Assembly: GCF_021134715.1 (NCBI RefSeq)
Contig: NC_060021.1
Coordinates: forward strand, 558,001-622,000
Source of the DNA: Daphnia pulex
Taxonomy: Eukaryota; Arthropoda; Branchiopoda; Diplostraca; Daphniidae
Direction: 5' to 3'
Length of the DNA: 64,000 nt
Shown here: piece after piece, positions 1 to 11,390 of the stretch
Numbering within the stretch: position 1 is the stretch's first letter
Layout: each line of letters opens with the position of its first letter
Notes under the pieces: generated by a model
The model's input: only the letters and a program-made list of their open reading frames with translations
What the model was told of the DNA's origin: nothing
Database searches by the model: none
Translations under genes and position numbers: made by a program

Positions 1-20
1 AACTTCATTTGTTTTTATAG

Positions 21-197
21 GATTCCCGAGAATGCAAGCTGATCAAGGCACTCATTGGTCACATGGAAGAACACAATGTAGACGGATTCACCGAAACGGT
101 CAAGGATTATGACTCCATTTCACGGCTTGATCAATGGTACACTACAATGCTTTTGAGGATCAAGAAGCAGATGGCTGAAACACCTGACTTGTGTTAA
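21..197 (+). CDS. NAPA: alpha-SNAP (soluble NSF attachment protein), 3' terminal exon only
   Basis: The window opens in an intron whose acceptor (ttatag, ending at 20) leads into an open frame running to TAA at 195-197. The frame begins [11 protein letters not shown] and contains [19 protein letters not shown] followed by IKKQ, the conserved C-terminal helices of alpha-SNAP. In the known family this end contacts and stimulates NSF during SNARE-complex disassembly. The frame ends in PDLC, close to the usual C-terminus, so this is the last coding exon; the rest lies upstream of the window. Family assignment is confident because the [16 protein letters not shown] signature is distinctive. No second exon or pseudogene feature is visible. 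Confidence 0.92.
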   Translation, partial: DSRECKLIKALIGHMEEHNVDGFTETVKDYDSISRLDQWYTTMLLRIKKQMAETPDLC

Positions 198-3100
198 GTC
201 AGAAGATCCAAAACCACTCGACGATCGGAAACCTATAGGATATCGTAGCTTTTTTTGCTGGTTTATGGCACACCCTTTAATCTTGCGCATGTACACATTA
301 GAAGCTCCCCCATACACGATTATTCTGTTGTAATATCTTTCGATTGTCTAGTTCCATACGTTTTTAGCATGATCGCGAAGTGTACTATTCTATACATTTT
401 TCATTCCACATTAATTCTTTTGCTCTCTGTCTTACACTGTTCATTATTATTTTTTTCAAATTCGTTCTTGTCCATTGTTCTCTTACGTTACAGTGTACAG
501 TATATGTTCATCGTTGGACTTCACTCGGTTTTTTTTCCTAATTTGGTATTTACTATATACTCCGCGATATAGTTGTTCTTTTCACCTTATATTGTCTTTA
601 TAGAGGTTGATCTTTCAACTGCAAAATGTGTTAAAAGAAAAGGCAAATTCGTTTAATTATTCGTAGATGAATAGGCAAAAAATTTCGGTACTGTTACTTT
701 TCTTCCCTTTTTCTTGCTGTCGGATAAATTGTATGCCTCAACCAAATTTGTATTTGTGTGTATCAATGTTTGTAGTTCAGAGAAATCCAACGTGGTGAAG
801 TTTACCTTTGCGGTTTTTTTTTGGCTAAAGTTATAAATTAGTATAGTTCTTTTAACATTTAAAATCCTTGCAGTCCTGTAACAGATTTTTAAAAGAATTA
901 AGAATTCAAAGTTTTATTGTGTGTTGTCAAAATATAGGCTCATAAAAGCTTGATTAATGCTACAGATTTTCGATTTTACGAACATATTGCAGTATCTTTT
1001 TATCTTTCCAAAATGACAAATGTTCGCAAAGCCGTACCCTATTGAAAGATGGCGCAAGCGTCAAGGTAACTTCACTAGGGTTTTGTGGGATTAATGAACC
1101 AGAAATGGACATATTGCGAAAAAACAACTTACAAGTTTTTGGTATTTCGGTCAAGTGTTGATTCCAATTCCGTGTTGTACTAAATCGTACACAATAGCTA
1201 TACATAGTAGTGCTATATTTAAAAACTAGTAGAAAAGGAATGCAGTATAGGAAGTATACTCGTATGACTGTGCTAAGTCGATTGAAAAGTAACAATTTGG
1301 CAGTTTCAGATGAAAGAGGAGACGATGAACCTTGCGTTCAAATTTTATTTTATAATTCATTTCTATTATTATTTGTGCACGGAACACAGAAGAGAATGTG
1401 TAGTACAGTACATAATGCCCCAAAGTTCAGAAGGGCCGAGCGGACTTTGTAAAATTCAAAGCGAATAATAATTGTTGCGAGTAGCGCTTGGCAGATGTTA
1501 GATTGTCTGAACACACAGAAGGTTTTCTTGAAGGCCATTAGTTATATTTTCAAACCCTTTTCGCCTTGATTTTTGCTTGTGGGGCAAGAGCAAAGGTCTT
1601 TTCCTGCTGCCCAGCATATGATTTGCTGAACCACCGTAATATCCTTGTATTTAATATCTCATACTACCGTAAGCTTTAGATCGTAACTGGCTGTTTTTTC
1701 ATCTTGTTCTTTCCACTTTTCTGTGAGAAATAGCGTTTGTCAATCTGAATCTTACTGGTTCGCGGAAGCTTTATATTTCATCTCTGAATGTTGTATCGAT
1801 CCAGCTAGGCAACTTCGCAGTTGACAATCGATCGTTGCTGGCTCCTTTCCCATTGAACATTTTTTTGCGTCTCAAAAGATTTAATCTAAATAGTAGTCGG
1901 AGCAGGTATATAGCGGAACTAGTCACACATTCGATTACGACATTGATAAACACAGTTAAAGAATTATAGGAAGGGCCTTGAGGTCCCGAGGTGTAACCTG
2001 ATTCGCTCGGTTATCCGTAATATCAGCTGACGGTGTTCTAATTCGGTTATTAAACAAAGTCGAAATCGTAATTTTTTAAAGCTGGGTCTATATTAATCAA
2101 GTTGTAAATTCATTCCTTGCACGCCTTTGTGAAGGATCTTGCATCAAGGGTATCAAAACACGCACCGTGTGTGGATTCTACGTGTCGCAGCGTTTGTCGT
2201 GACGTAAACGCGGATAAAAAGCAAAACTAAATTCATAACATTCGTATTCTTCTCGAAGGAAGGCGTGGATCTAACTGGATTGGTCGGTTCAATATTCCAG
2301 CCTTTCGCGTGCTTTTGCCAACAACACAGGGAGGCGGAGGTCGTTGAGTTTGAGATGACGTCACGACTGCACACGACTACGATTCACGTTCATCTACCGT
2401 TTTCGCCAACTTTTATTTTTCGCCTCGCGCAGTTGCAGAACCGCATAACGGGGTGGAGCTAAACCCAAATGTTTTGGACGAATATTTCAGTGGCGAAAGT
2501 CCAAAATGAACGCAGCCACCACCATCACCTTCCTCCCGCCTCTTTTCCTTTCCATTTCGCTTTTAGCGACGATTCCATGTAAACAACAACAGAGAAAAAG
2601 TTCACAGCGAACGTTTCAGCACCATATACGGACGCCACTATATACACGTAGCCAAATTTGCATCCAACGGATATTTTTCTTTTCGCTAAATCATTATCGA
2701 TAATATTTCCGGCGAATTCAATTACAATCGTAACAGCACAGCGTACTCATTATTTGATTTGAACATTGGACTTTGGACATTAGTAACACAAGAACTATGA
2801 ATTGAACTAAAAGATATTTTGTTTAGCCCATATGTTTAACAAGTCTCGTCTTGTGAATTACATAAATCCTTTCTCTGTATTTTCTTAGCCACAACAAGTT
2901 TTTGTGAATCGCTTTTTTTCCAACCCACGTAACATTTTGTTTATTACAGAAGAAATTTTGCCCGCGAGCAATGAGTATACTCTGCTCAATGTAACCAACG
3001 AAAGATGACGTTTCAGATTTCAGCGTTCTTTAAACGTTTACATAAATACAGTTTAAAACTCACATGAATAATTGAAATGGTGTTGACAAATTCGACAATT

Positions 3101-3400
3101 GTCTGTAATTGACGTCTGTTAAGTAATATTTAGTAGTCCTAGGACTCCTAGCGGCGTAGTGACGCAGTGTGCAGAAACTCGCGTGGCCCGGGTATACTTT
3201 TGTCTATATTGAGCGAGAGAGACCTGCCTCCAGTCGACGTCATTGCGTTTCAAACGTGCTAAACTTCTTTTTTCTTTTTCTCCGTTATTTCACCACGTTT
3301 ATTTTTCTTTTTTCCTGAAGGTGTGTGTACTACTAGAAGGTAGTTGTCAGTGTGTGTGTGTGTTATTAAGAATTGGGCGGGTTTTTGAGAAACTTGGTGC
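198..3400. other. Intergenic, including alpha-SNAP 3' UTR; no gene recognised
   Basis: AT-rich sequence with short open frames that have no recognisable domains or splice-site chains. The first several hundred bases are presumably the alpha-SNAP 3' UTR. The last few hundred, with GC-richer sequence around 3150-3560, are presumably promoter and 5' UTR of the downstream acyl-CoA synthetase. Confidence 0.5.
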
Positions 3401-3576
3401 GATCCCAAAGACGTAAACTCGACACAGACTCAAAAATTTTCCCCTCCCCTTCCTCACCGTTAGTGGTATAGCTCAGGGCATTGGGCTGAACAGGCATCAG
3501 AGAACAACCAGCCGCCGACTAGTAAGCAACCGAAATTTCCAAGTCTCCCTTCAACTTTCCAGAACAATTATTACAG

Positions 3577-3939
3577 GTAAGAAATATTGTTTCACCTATT
3601 ATTCTATACATGCAGGGTCAATCATTTTGATTGTTTGAAACTGTGGGGGCATATTGGGGTTGAAAGATAAGTAAATGTTTAGCACACTCCTGTCATTCTT
3701 AAGGGCATTTCAATCTTATTTATATGGGCAACGAATTTCACTACAAAAGTGGGTCATGAGTGGAAAATGTACGGTCCCTATATATTTTTCCGTCCCTTTC
3801 TCTATCCATAATCTAGCAGCCCCCTAAAACAGGGCCACGAACGTTTAAAACCTGTTATCATCTCTGTAGAATATAGGCAGCATAGTATGGGTTCTTTTTA
3901 TAAAACAATTTAATGTAGTTAACCAACTATCGATTTTAG
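3577..3939 (+). other. 5' UTR intron of the acyl-CoA synthetase gene
   Basis: A consensus donor (CAG/GTAAGA at 3577) and an acceptor (cgattttag ending at 3939) bracket 363 bases. The ATG lies eight bases into the following exon, so a non-coding first exon ends at 3576. Its upstream boundary cannot be fixed from sequence. Confidence 0.6.
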
Positions 3940-3947
3940 GCAAATCA

Positions 3948-6442
3948 ATGGCTGGTTTCCGCTTGCCGTGTTTCAAATCGTTGGCCAATTTGAGTGGACT
4001 ATCAGCTCGTGTTTCGACGGGCCCCCAACATCTCCAACAACTTCAAAAGCTCCAGAATTCACTCCAGTCTAGACGCAGGAGCAGCACCGCCTCGAGCGTC
4101 AACTTATCATCGGAAAGAATCAATGACAATGTCGTCTATTCCCGTCACGAGGATTGTTTTCTCCACAGTCAAACGGTGGTGCAGAGATTCTTTGACCAGG
4201 CTTCCCTATGGCCCAATCACACAGCCGTGGTAAGACAAGTTTTGATATATTTTATTCACCATTCAAATTCTCGGTAAAGGAAGTGTGTGTGTGTAAACAC
4301 AAACACGTTGGCTGATTTTGTAATAATGTCCAAGGGCATTTGTTGTTACGGAGAATTAAACAATTGGTGGCCTCACGCCCATCCTCAAGGGTAAATTTGG
4401 CAAACAAACAATCCAGACGTAACCTTGTGCACGTTGCTAAACTACGAAGCGGGAAGTTGTGACATGCGCTGATCAATGTTACCTTGGCTGGTTTCCATAT
4501 ACATAAGCTTCATTTTCCTATTCATATATTTCCAGGAATGCGGGATAACTGGACGCAAGTATACGTACGACAAAGTGCGCATGCTTACCCGTCGTTTCGG
4601 CTCTGCCCTGGTCAGAATGGGATTCAAAAAAGGCGAAGTATTGGGATTGGTCCTGCCCAATCTGCCAGAGTTCCCGATTACTATGCTTGGAGCCGCTGGC
4701 ATCGGTATGCCCGTCACTACTGTCAACCCAATCTACACTGCCGAAGAAATTGCGCGCCAGATGCAAAATTCCGGTACATCCGTCATCGTTACTATCCCAC
4801 AAATGGCCGATACTATCCGTGAAGTGGCCAGCATGTGCCCGTCAATTCGTCAACTCATTGTAGTTGGCGGACCTCAAGAAGGATTTGTTTCCCTGATGGA
4901 AATGTTCCAAGATTCTGGTGATCTTTTCGATGAAAACATTGAGGTATTTCATTTGCATTAATTTGACATACTATTCATTATAATAATTGTTGCTTTTTTT
5001 CTTTGACAGCTTGATCCATTTGATGACATGTTTGTGCTGCCCTATTCAAGGTATTTTGGACTTTAATTTTCTGTCGGGTAGTGAAATAATTGCTATTTTT
5101 TAACACTTTAGTGGAACAACCGGTCTTCCGAAGGGAGTCATGCTCACCCATTCAAACATTTGCGCCAACATTCAGCAAATCATTCATCCTGGAACAGCTA
5201 GAGTTATTCCAACAACATCCAGTAGGGATTTCTTTTACCACATTTTATTTTGTTTTCGTAATTTTAATTCGTTATGTTTGCTACAGATAACGTGTCAGAC
5301 TCGTTTCAAGAAGTTTACATCTGCGTTCTTCCATTTTTCCACATTTACGGAATGGTCGGCTCTATGCTCACCGGTTTGGATCACGGTGCCAAACTTGTGA
5401 CCCTGCCGCGTTTCGAAAGCGAATCATTTCTCAATTGCTTGTACCAACATCACGTAAGTCGTGTTTTAAAAAACGCAAATAATCGACATTACGTGACTAG
5501 TTATATTTTGATTGTAGCCAACCATGCTGCAGCTGGTTCCCCCATTGGTTTCGTTCCTTGGACATCGCCCTGACCTGAAATTAGACGCCTTTCACAGATT
5601 GCACACAATCTTTTGTGGAGCCGCTCCATTGGGTCCTGCTGCGGCCAATAAGCTTATGGATCGATTGGGAAGACGGGATATTCTAATGCAAGAAGGTACA
5701 TACAATAAATTCGAAAGTAATGTTGAAGTAGATTTTCTACATGTTGATTTGTTTATTTAGGTTACGGAATGACAGAGTCATCTCCCGTCACTCATATGAG
5801 TCCAATCATCAACAACGAAATCGGTTCATTCGGAGAGCCAGTATCACGTACCCGAGTGAAAATTATGGATCTCAATACTGGCGAATCGCTTGGACCAGGA
5901 CAAGAAGGAGAGATGTGCGTTTTTGGTCCTCAAGTCATGAAAGGTTATTACAAAAACGAGAAGGCCACCGAAGAAACCATCGACAGCGCGGGATGGCTCC
6001 ACACGGGAGATATCGCTTATTACAATGAACAAAACCAGTTCTTTATCGTCGATCGTCTCAAAGAGCTCATCAAGGTTAAAGGACTGCAGGTATGTTTTCC
6101 CTTATGTGGTTTTACTTAGTTTCAAATTAATAAAACAAATCTGCCCTACAGGTATCACCATCTGAACTGGAAGATGTTTTACGGCGCCACCCGGCTGTTT
6201 TGGATGTAGCTGTGATCGGTATTCCCGATGATATGTCTGGTGAACTTCCTCGCGCTTATGTCGTCAAGAAAAATGGCGTCTCTGTCACCAAGGAAGACAT
6301 TGCCGAGTTTGTCGACGCCAAAGTAGCTCCTCATAAAAGACTCAAGGGTGGAGTCATGTTCATCGACGCAATCCCCAAAACGAATACAGGTAAATTACTG
6401 CGCCGCGAATTGAAAAGCATGCTATTGTCTCAGATCTCATGA
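3948..6442 (+). CDS. 4-coumarate-CoA ligase / luciferase-like acyl-CoA synthetase
   Basis: Eight coding exons: 3948-4229, 4536-4943, 5010-5050, 5112-5221, 5287-5453, 5518-5695, 5761-6089 and 6152-6442. They splice in phase to about 601 aa. This is an ANL-superfamily enzyme that adenylates a carboxylic acid and transfers it to CoA. The P-loop signature SSGTTGLPKGVM is assembled across the 5050/5112 junction. Also visible are YGMTESSPVTH, GWLHTGDIAYY, DRLKELIKVKG (hinge) and the C-terminal catalytic lysine context PKTNTGKLLRRELK. The first 45 residues are rich in R, S and L with almost no acids, like a mitochondrial presequence. The C-terminus (LSQIS) is not a canonical peroxisomal SKL signal. 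Substrate cannot be told from sequence; beetle luciferases and plant 4CL are the nearest families. The start is the first ATG after the 5' UTR acceptor. Confidence 0.9.
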
Positions 6443-8042
6443 GGCTAAACTCAAGTTAAAGACTATATTATTGCTTTTAAAAAAGCTGTTATACCTTGAG
6501 AAAATCACACAAATTATTTGCAGGAAATGACTGTCGTTTGAAATTTTTACCTTTCTTTGGTTATACGTATAACTCGATACTTAATATTCCATTGTAAAAG
6601 CACTTAGTGCCTTAATTTTCCCCTTTTTTTTCTGTACCGACTGGTAAGGTGAAGCTTTCACTTTTCAGTCATTCGAAACTCTTGTAAAACGGATAGTTTT
6701 CTCAAACAGCTTTTTTTCTTTTTCAATTCCTGGTGCGCGTATAATTTACTCTATATATTATTCGGGTGAATGTGTTCTCTCGTCGTCCTCGTGTGGACTG
6801 TCAAAATTACTAAATTCGAATGCAAATGCATATTCAATGCAAAGTTAATTTTGTTATGTCAGTTGTCACTCGATCGCACTATATATTTGGTACTGTTTAT
6901 GTGACACAGTTTTAAGTGTTCTTGTATGTAAGCTAATTTGATGTGAAGGTTTATCATTTTAACTTGAAATAGCATTTTATTGGAAAGTTGATCGTTTGAT
7001 GCGATAATTGAAATTATCCGTAATCTAGCTATTAAAATATGTGGGGAATTTAGTGAAAGGTTTTGTTGTCGGAAAGTGTCTAGAAAGGGAATGCGGGAAT
7101 GCCCCTTTCCGTTGATGTCGAATGTAAATACATAATATCGGAACATCTCAACAACTTGTACAGTTTACATTCTTATTTTTTCCTCCTAAACATTTTATCG
7201 CCGTGTTCTTGTGGATTATTCGATTGACGTATCTAAATCCTCGTTACGTAAGATATTTTCGAGCAGCTGTGCGGTGTCCTTACATGGTTTCACAATATTT
7301 CACAATGAAACGCTGAAGTTGTCGTCAGATAATAGTAGACCCCTCTGATTTTTGAAGCTTTTTAGAAAAAGCTTAACTGCGGTTTATGACTGGACGGGGG
7401 GTACCAGATTACTGGTTTCCCTTTCTTTCTTTTAAGCCCTTACACTTGTTACATTCGTTTCTGAAGAGACGGTAGTTTTTCTACAAACATTGTTTATACA
7501 TGCTCCTTGGGTAGCTTGCGGCTAGACTGGATCTGGGAAGGAGTTGTACGGCTGGAATCGCTGGATAAGCTGGATATGCAAAGACCTAAGGGTCGATTTT
7601 AAGCATGCGACGCCTTTTATTTATGCTACTCACACCCAGCCCCCATAGATTAAGCTCCATTTGCTTTATTTTAATGTTTTTTCCTGTTTTCGGTGAAAAC
7701 CTGTTTCTAGAACTTTCCCAAAATTTGTCATGGAATTCAAAAACTGACCGTCAGATGGCGTTTCAAGCACATGTCTGGAAAAAGATTTGTTTACGTTTGA
7801 GTACTGGTTGGTACGAATTTTAAAAACTTCTAAGGTATTTTCTTCGAGATATATTCCCCATTAGTTTGTTTAATGACATTAAACTGAAGGGTGTTGCTCA
7901 ATCCCGATATTTCAAGTGTAGTTTAAACAACTTTATTTGTAAGATGTGTCCAAGCAGGTAGTTGGCTAGTTGGCTTACACATTCTTGTTGGACTTGGTTA
8001 TGTTCTTGGATTCTTTGTTGGAAAAATTAACCATTGGTAGAA
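6443..8042. other. Intergenic: synthetase 3' UTR and MLH3 upstream region
   Basis: AT-rich sequence without a supported gene. A 72-codon frame at 7605-7823 begins with a hydrophobic stretch but has no splice context or recognisable homology. An MLH3 5' exon upstream of 8043 cannot be excluded. Confidence 0.45.
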
Positions 8043-11000
8043 ATGTGTGAATCAATATTAACACAGAAATATGTAGAAGAACTTGTATGTATTTCAAATT
8101 ACAGATTTGGATGCAGTTTATTAATTTTTCGTTTCTGTAGGTGTTAAATTCAATTCATGGTAATGCAACCTGCATCGCTGTACGCCTTGATTGGATGAGT
8201 AGATTTTTACAAGTAGTTGACAATGGAAGAGGAATTGGATCAACACAACTTCAGCTGTTATGTTCAAGGTATGTTTTTTTACTACTACAGGGACAAGTTG
8301 CTTAGTATAATTATTTTATATATTCTAGAAATAATCAAAATGTTGAAAACATGGTTGATAACAAGCATCTAGAAGAAGCATTACATTTGATTATCAAACA
8401 CTGCAGTTCTCTTGAAATAGAGAGCCAAGTGAAAAACTCAAGTGTGTCGTACAAAAGACTTTACCAAAATGGAATGTGGCGCAATGTTGAGTGTGTTGGA
8501 ACAAGATCTACATCAGGAACAACAGTTTCTGTGTTTGATTTTTTTAGACCACCATCATCAGAAGAGACATTTGATTTTGACTACCAATCGCTAGAGAAAC
8601 TAATTGCAAGTTTCTTTTTACTGCATTCACACATATCATTCTCACTGCGAGTTGATCCTTCCAAACCCCCTTCTCTTCAAACTAAGAAAGTGAAGAACAC
8701 AATGCTTGCTGCTCAACAGTTGTTTAAATCTGAGAGCATAATACCGTTTCGTGGCTCAAGTCGGCATTTCAAAGTGAAAGGTCTATTCATCAATCATCCG
8801 GGAGAAAGTTCTAGCTGGTTTATATTTGTTAACAGCCAGCTTGTCGAGTCCAAAGAAATTGTTGATTTGATCACATCGGTTTTATCGAATCTAACTTCTT
8901 CCGAAGAACAGCGTTTCGCTATAATTTTGAACATCAAGGTAAGGCATTCAGATCTTATTTATTCGCGGATCTAATCATTAAAATTTTATCCAATGTTTGC
9001 AAATTATTTCTAGTGTTCCCGAACTGTATGCAAATTTACCGTTGATTCGAACGGCAATAGAGGAGTTGCGTTCTTAAATTGGAATGAGCTGCTATCGTTG
9101 ATTCAGAGTTCGCTTGATCAATTTATTTCTCATGGTATGCCTAATTTATTAAGTATATAAATGTGGCATTGCACACAAGAATCTAATTCAAATTTAATTT
9201 ATATTTCAGCTCCCATAAAAAAGACAGCGTTCGTATCGCGTTGGCTTATCGCCGCTTATGGTGACGGGAATTCAACAACCTCACCTCTGACAATCAAAAG
9301 TTTAGACTTCTACCCTCCTCAACAGGAAATCAAAACAGTATGTACAATTCAGTTAAAATTATTTGCAAAGTTGTGCGTAATATCACGTGTGTTTGCGCGT
9401 TTGTACAGGAAACCTCAGAAATCTCTTCGCCATTCCGTTGTGAACAAAGCGGTTCTTCGGAGCAATCGTTTTATGGAAAAATCACTAATTCAATTCCGAT
9501 TCCACTCGTGAGCCATGCACCAGAAAACCTCGAAATGCGGGTTAAAGAATCTCCAAATGTCTGTCGGGTTTCCTCGCCGCCGTTGTTACTAAGCCCAAAC
9601 CACCTTGCTAGTTTATGGGAAGAGGTTGAAGAAGCGGCAGAGAATACTCAACTGGTTCAAGAACCGGAAAATGGTAACTTAGAAAATGGTATGTTAGCAT
9701 TTTTAACTGACGGGAAATAAATCAACAAATGCTAAAGTAATTATTAATTATTATTTAAATATACAGGAGTTTCATTACCATCTGATATGGGAACTAGTAC
9801 CTCAACTTGCAATCTGCAAGAAAAAGATACACAGATTGAAGACCATTCTTCCTTGAATTCTTCAAATCGCCTAGCGCTGAAAAGAAGATACGTCTCAACT
9901 GATAGCGGTAATTAAAAATTAACAATCAATTTTATTTTATTTAAAATTTATCTACATCATGAAAATAGACAACCGTTTCAGCTCTAAAAGAGAATTCAAA
10001 ATTGGCCGAAATTATCCCACAAATGCGTTTTGGGTTCAACCGAAAATGCCACCGAATCTTGCTGTCAAGAACCTCAGTAGCCTGTTCGCATCGGCGTTGC
10101 AAAAGGAATGCACATTCACGAAATCTGTGATGGCAAACATTCACGTAGTCAGTCAAGTTGATCGAAAATTCATCTGCTGCATCACTCGGGAAGACGAAAA
10201 ACGTTATCTCGTCCTCATCGATCAACATGCCGCTCATGAGCGAGTTTGCTTGGAAAGGCTTATGCAAAGTAGGTTCCTATAAATAATCCTGCCTTAGAAA
10301 ATGTACTGCCTTTTCAACGAACTAAATTGATTGATGGAAATTTTCCTTTTAGTGCATTCAACCAAAAATGATGATGGCTACATTCAAGTTTTATCTTCGC
10401 CACTTCACCCGCATCTCCAGTTGACATTTCCAATCGGAGATCTGCAGTTGATTCAAAAGTTAAGCGTTGAATTTACTCGTTTCGGCTTGCACCTGCAATT
10501 CAGCGATTCGACTGTTTCAGCGACCCGTGTTCCTTCTTGTTTTTTGGCAAGAGAAATAAATGAGGTAATAGTTGCAAAATGTGTGTAAAAATTTTAAAGA
10601 TAATAATTTTTTATGTCTTTTTTATTTTTAAGATCCAAAGGAAAAGAAGTTCGTTGTACAAAGACTTGGTGGTGGCCCTCATCGACGAGACTATTGCAGA
10701 ATTCACAAAAACCGGAAGACTTTCCAGCTGCTTATTGCCTGCACAAATCCGGAACGTTTTAAATTCATTGGCGTGTCATGGTATCAACGAGAGAAAATTA
10801 TTTTCATTTCCTTTCTAGCCATAACTTTGTTATAATGTTTTCTTAGGTGCGATCAGATTTGGTGATGAACTAACTCTGACACAATGCTCACAATTGATTA
10901 AAGCTCTTGGCCAATGTGATGTGCCATTCCAGTGCGCACATGGGCGGCCTCTCCTGGCCCCATTGCTGGAAATTGGCGACCTTAACGGACTGACCCCATC

Positions 11001-11067
11001 GCTAATAACTCCTGACAGTACTAAACCAAAGTACGTTCGTTTGATGGAGTATGGCGAACTGACATAA
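8043..11067 (+). CDS. MLH3: DNA mismatch-repair/meiotic endonuclease MLH3 (MutL homolog 3)
   Basis: Eleven exons: 8043-8084, 8141-8268, 8329-8938, 9014-9134, 9210-9337, 9409-9688, 9767-9907, 9969-10268, 10353-10564, 10633-10780 and 10847-11067. Together they give about 776 aa, short for MLH3. The N-terminal GHKL ATPase keeps EELVLNS (motif I) and VDNGRGIG (motif II). The motif normally reading GFRGEAL is replaced by KHLEEAL. The C-terminal domain keeps the metal-binding endonuclease motif DQHAAHERVCLE, then ACHGAIRF and FQCAHGRP, which distinguish MLH3 from MLH1. MLH3 partners MLH1 in mismatch repair and meiotic crossover resolution. The start is the first in-frame ATG after a TAA at 8028; it gives an N-terminus about 10 residues shorter than usual, so a missed 5' exon is possible. 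Acceptor 9968 was chosen over 9981 because only it keeps phase. Confidence 0.88.
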
Positions 11068-11390
11068 CTGTTGAAAATACTGCCCTTTCATCTGTTAAGC
11101 TTCCTCAAAGTTAAGTCATCAAAATTTAATTGTTATTCCCCCTTCCTGTGCCTGGTTGAAAATCCGATTGTAAATTAACTTCCCCATTTTGTTTGAAGTT
11201 TCATCTAATTGGTTTCTTTTGAATTAAAAAAAAAATTAAGTGACGAAGTAACAGTGAACGGAGTAACAGGTAACCATCCTTTATTCATCTCTGGTTGAGA
11301 GTACGCACATCCATACAGTTCATACATTATCCGGTATAATTAGCAGTCATAATTTATTAATAGATTGAGGGTGAAAGCCGTTTCGTTAAC
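11068..11390. other. Convergent 3' UTR gap between MLH3 and chitinase
   Basis: The stop codons of MLH3 (+) and chitinase (-) are 323 bases apart. TTTATT on the + strand at 11280-11285 is an AATAAA polyadenylation signal for the chitinase transcript. No coding sequence is seen. Confidence 0.55.

Noticed and set aside
6552-6575. miR-9-like string CTTTGGTTAT in the acyl-CoA synthetase 3' flank
   Set aside because: Only the first ten bases agree, and no hairpin with a complementary arm is present.
7605-7823. 72-codon hydrophobic frame as an MLH3 first exon or small membrane protein
   Set aside because: No similarity to the MLH3 N-terminus and no donor site in the right phase.
9982-10268. MLH3 exon beginning at the tttcag acceptor (9981)
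   Set aside because: It puts the conserved DQHAAHER frame out of phase; the acceptor ending at 9968 keeps phase with the preceding exon.
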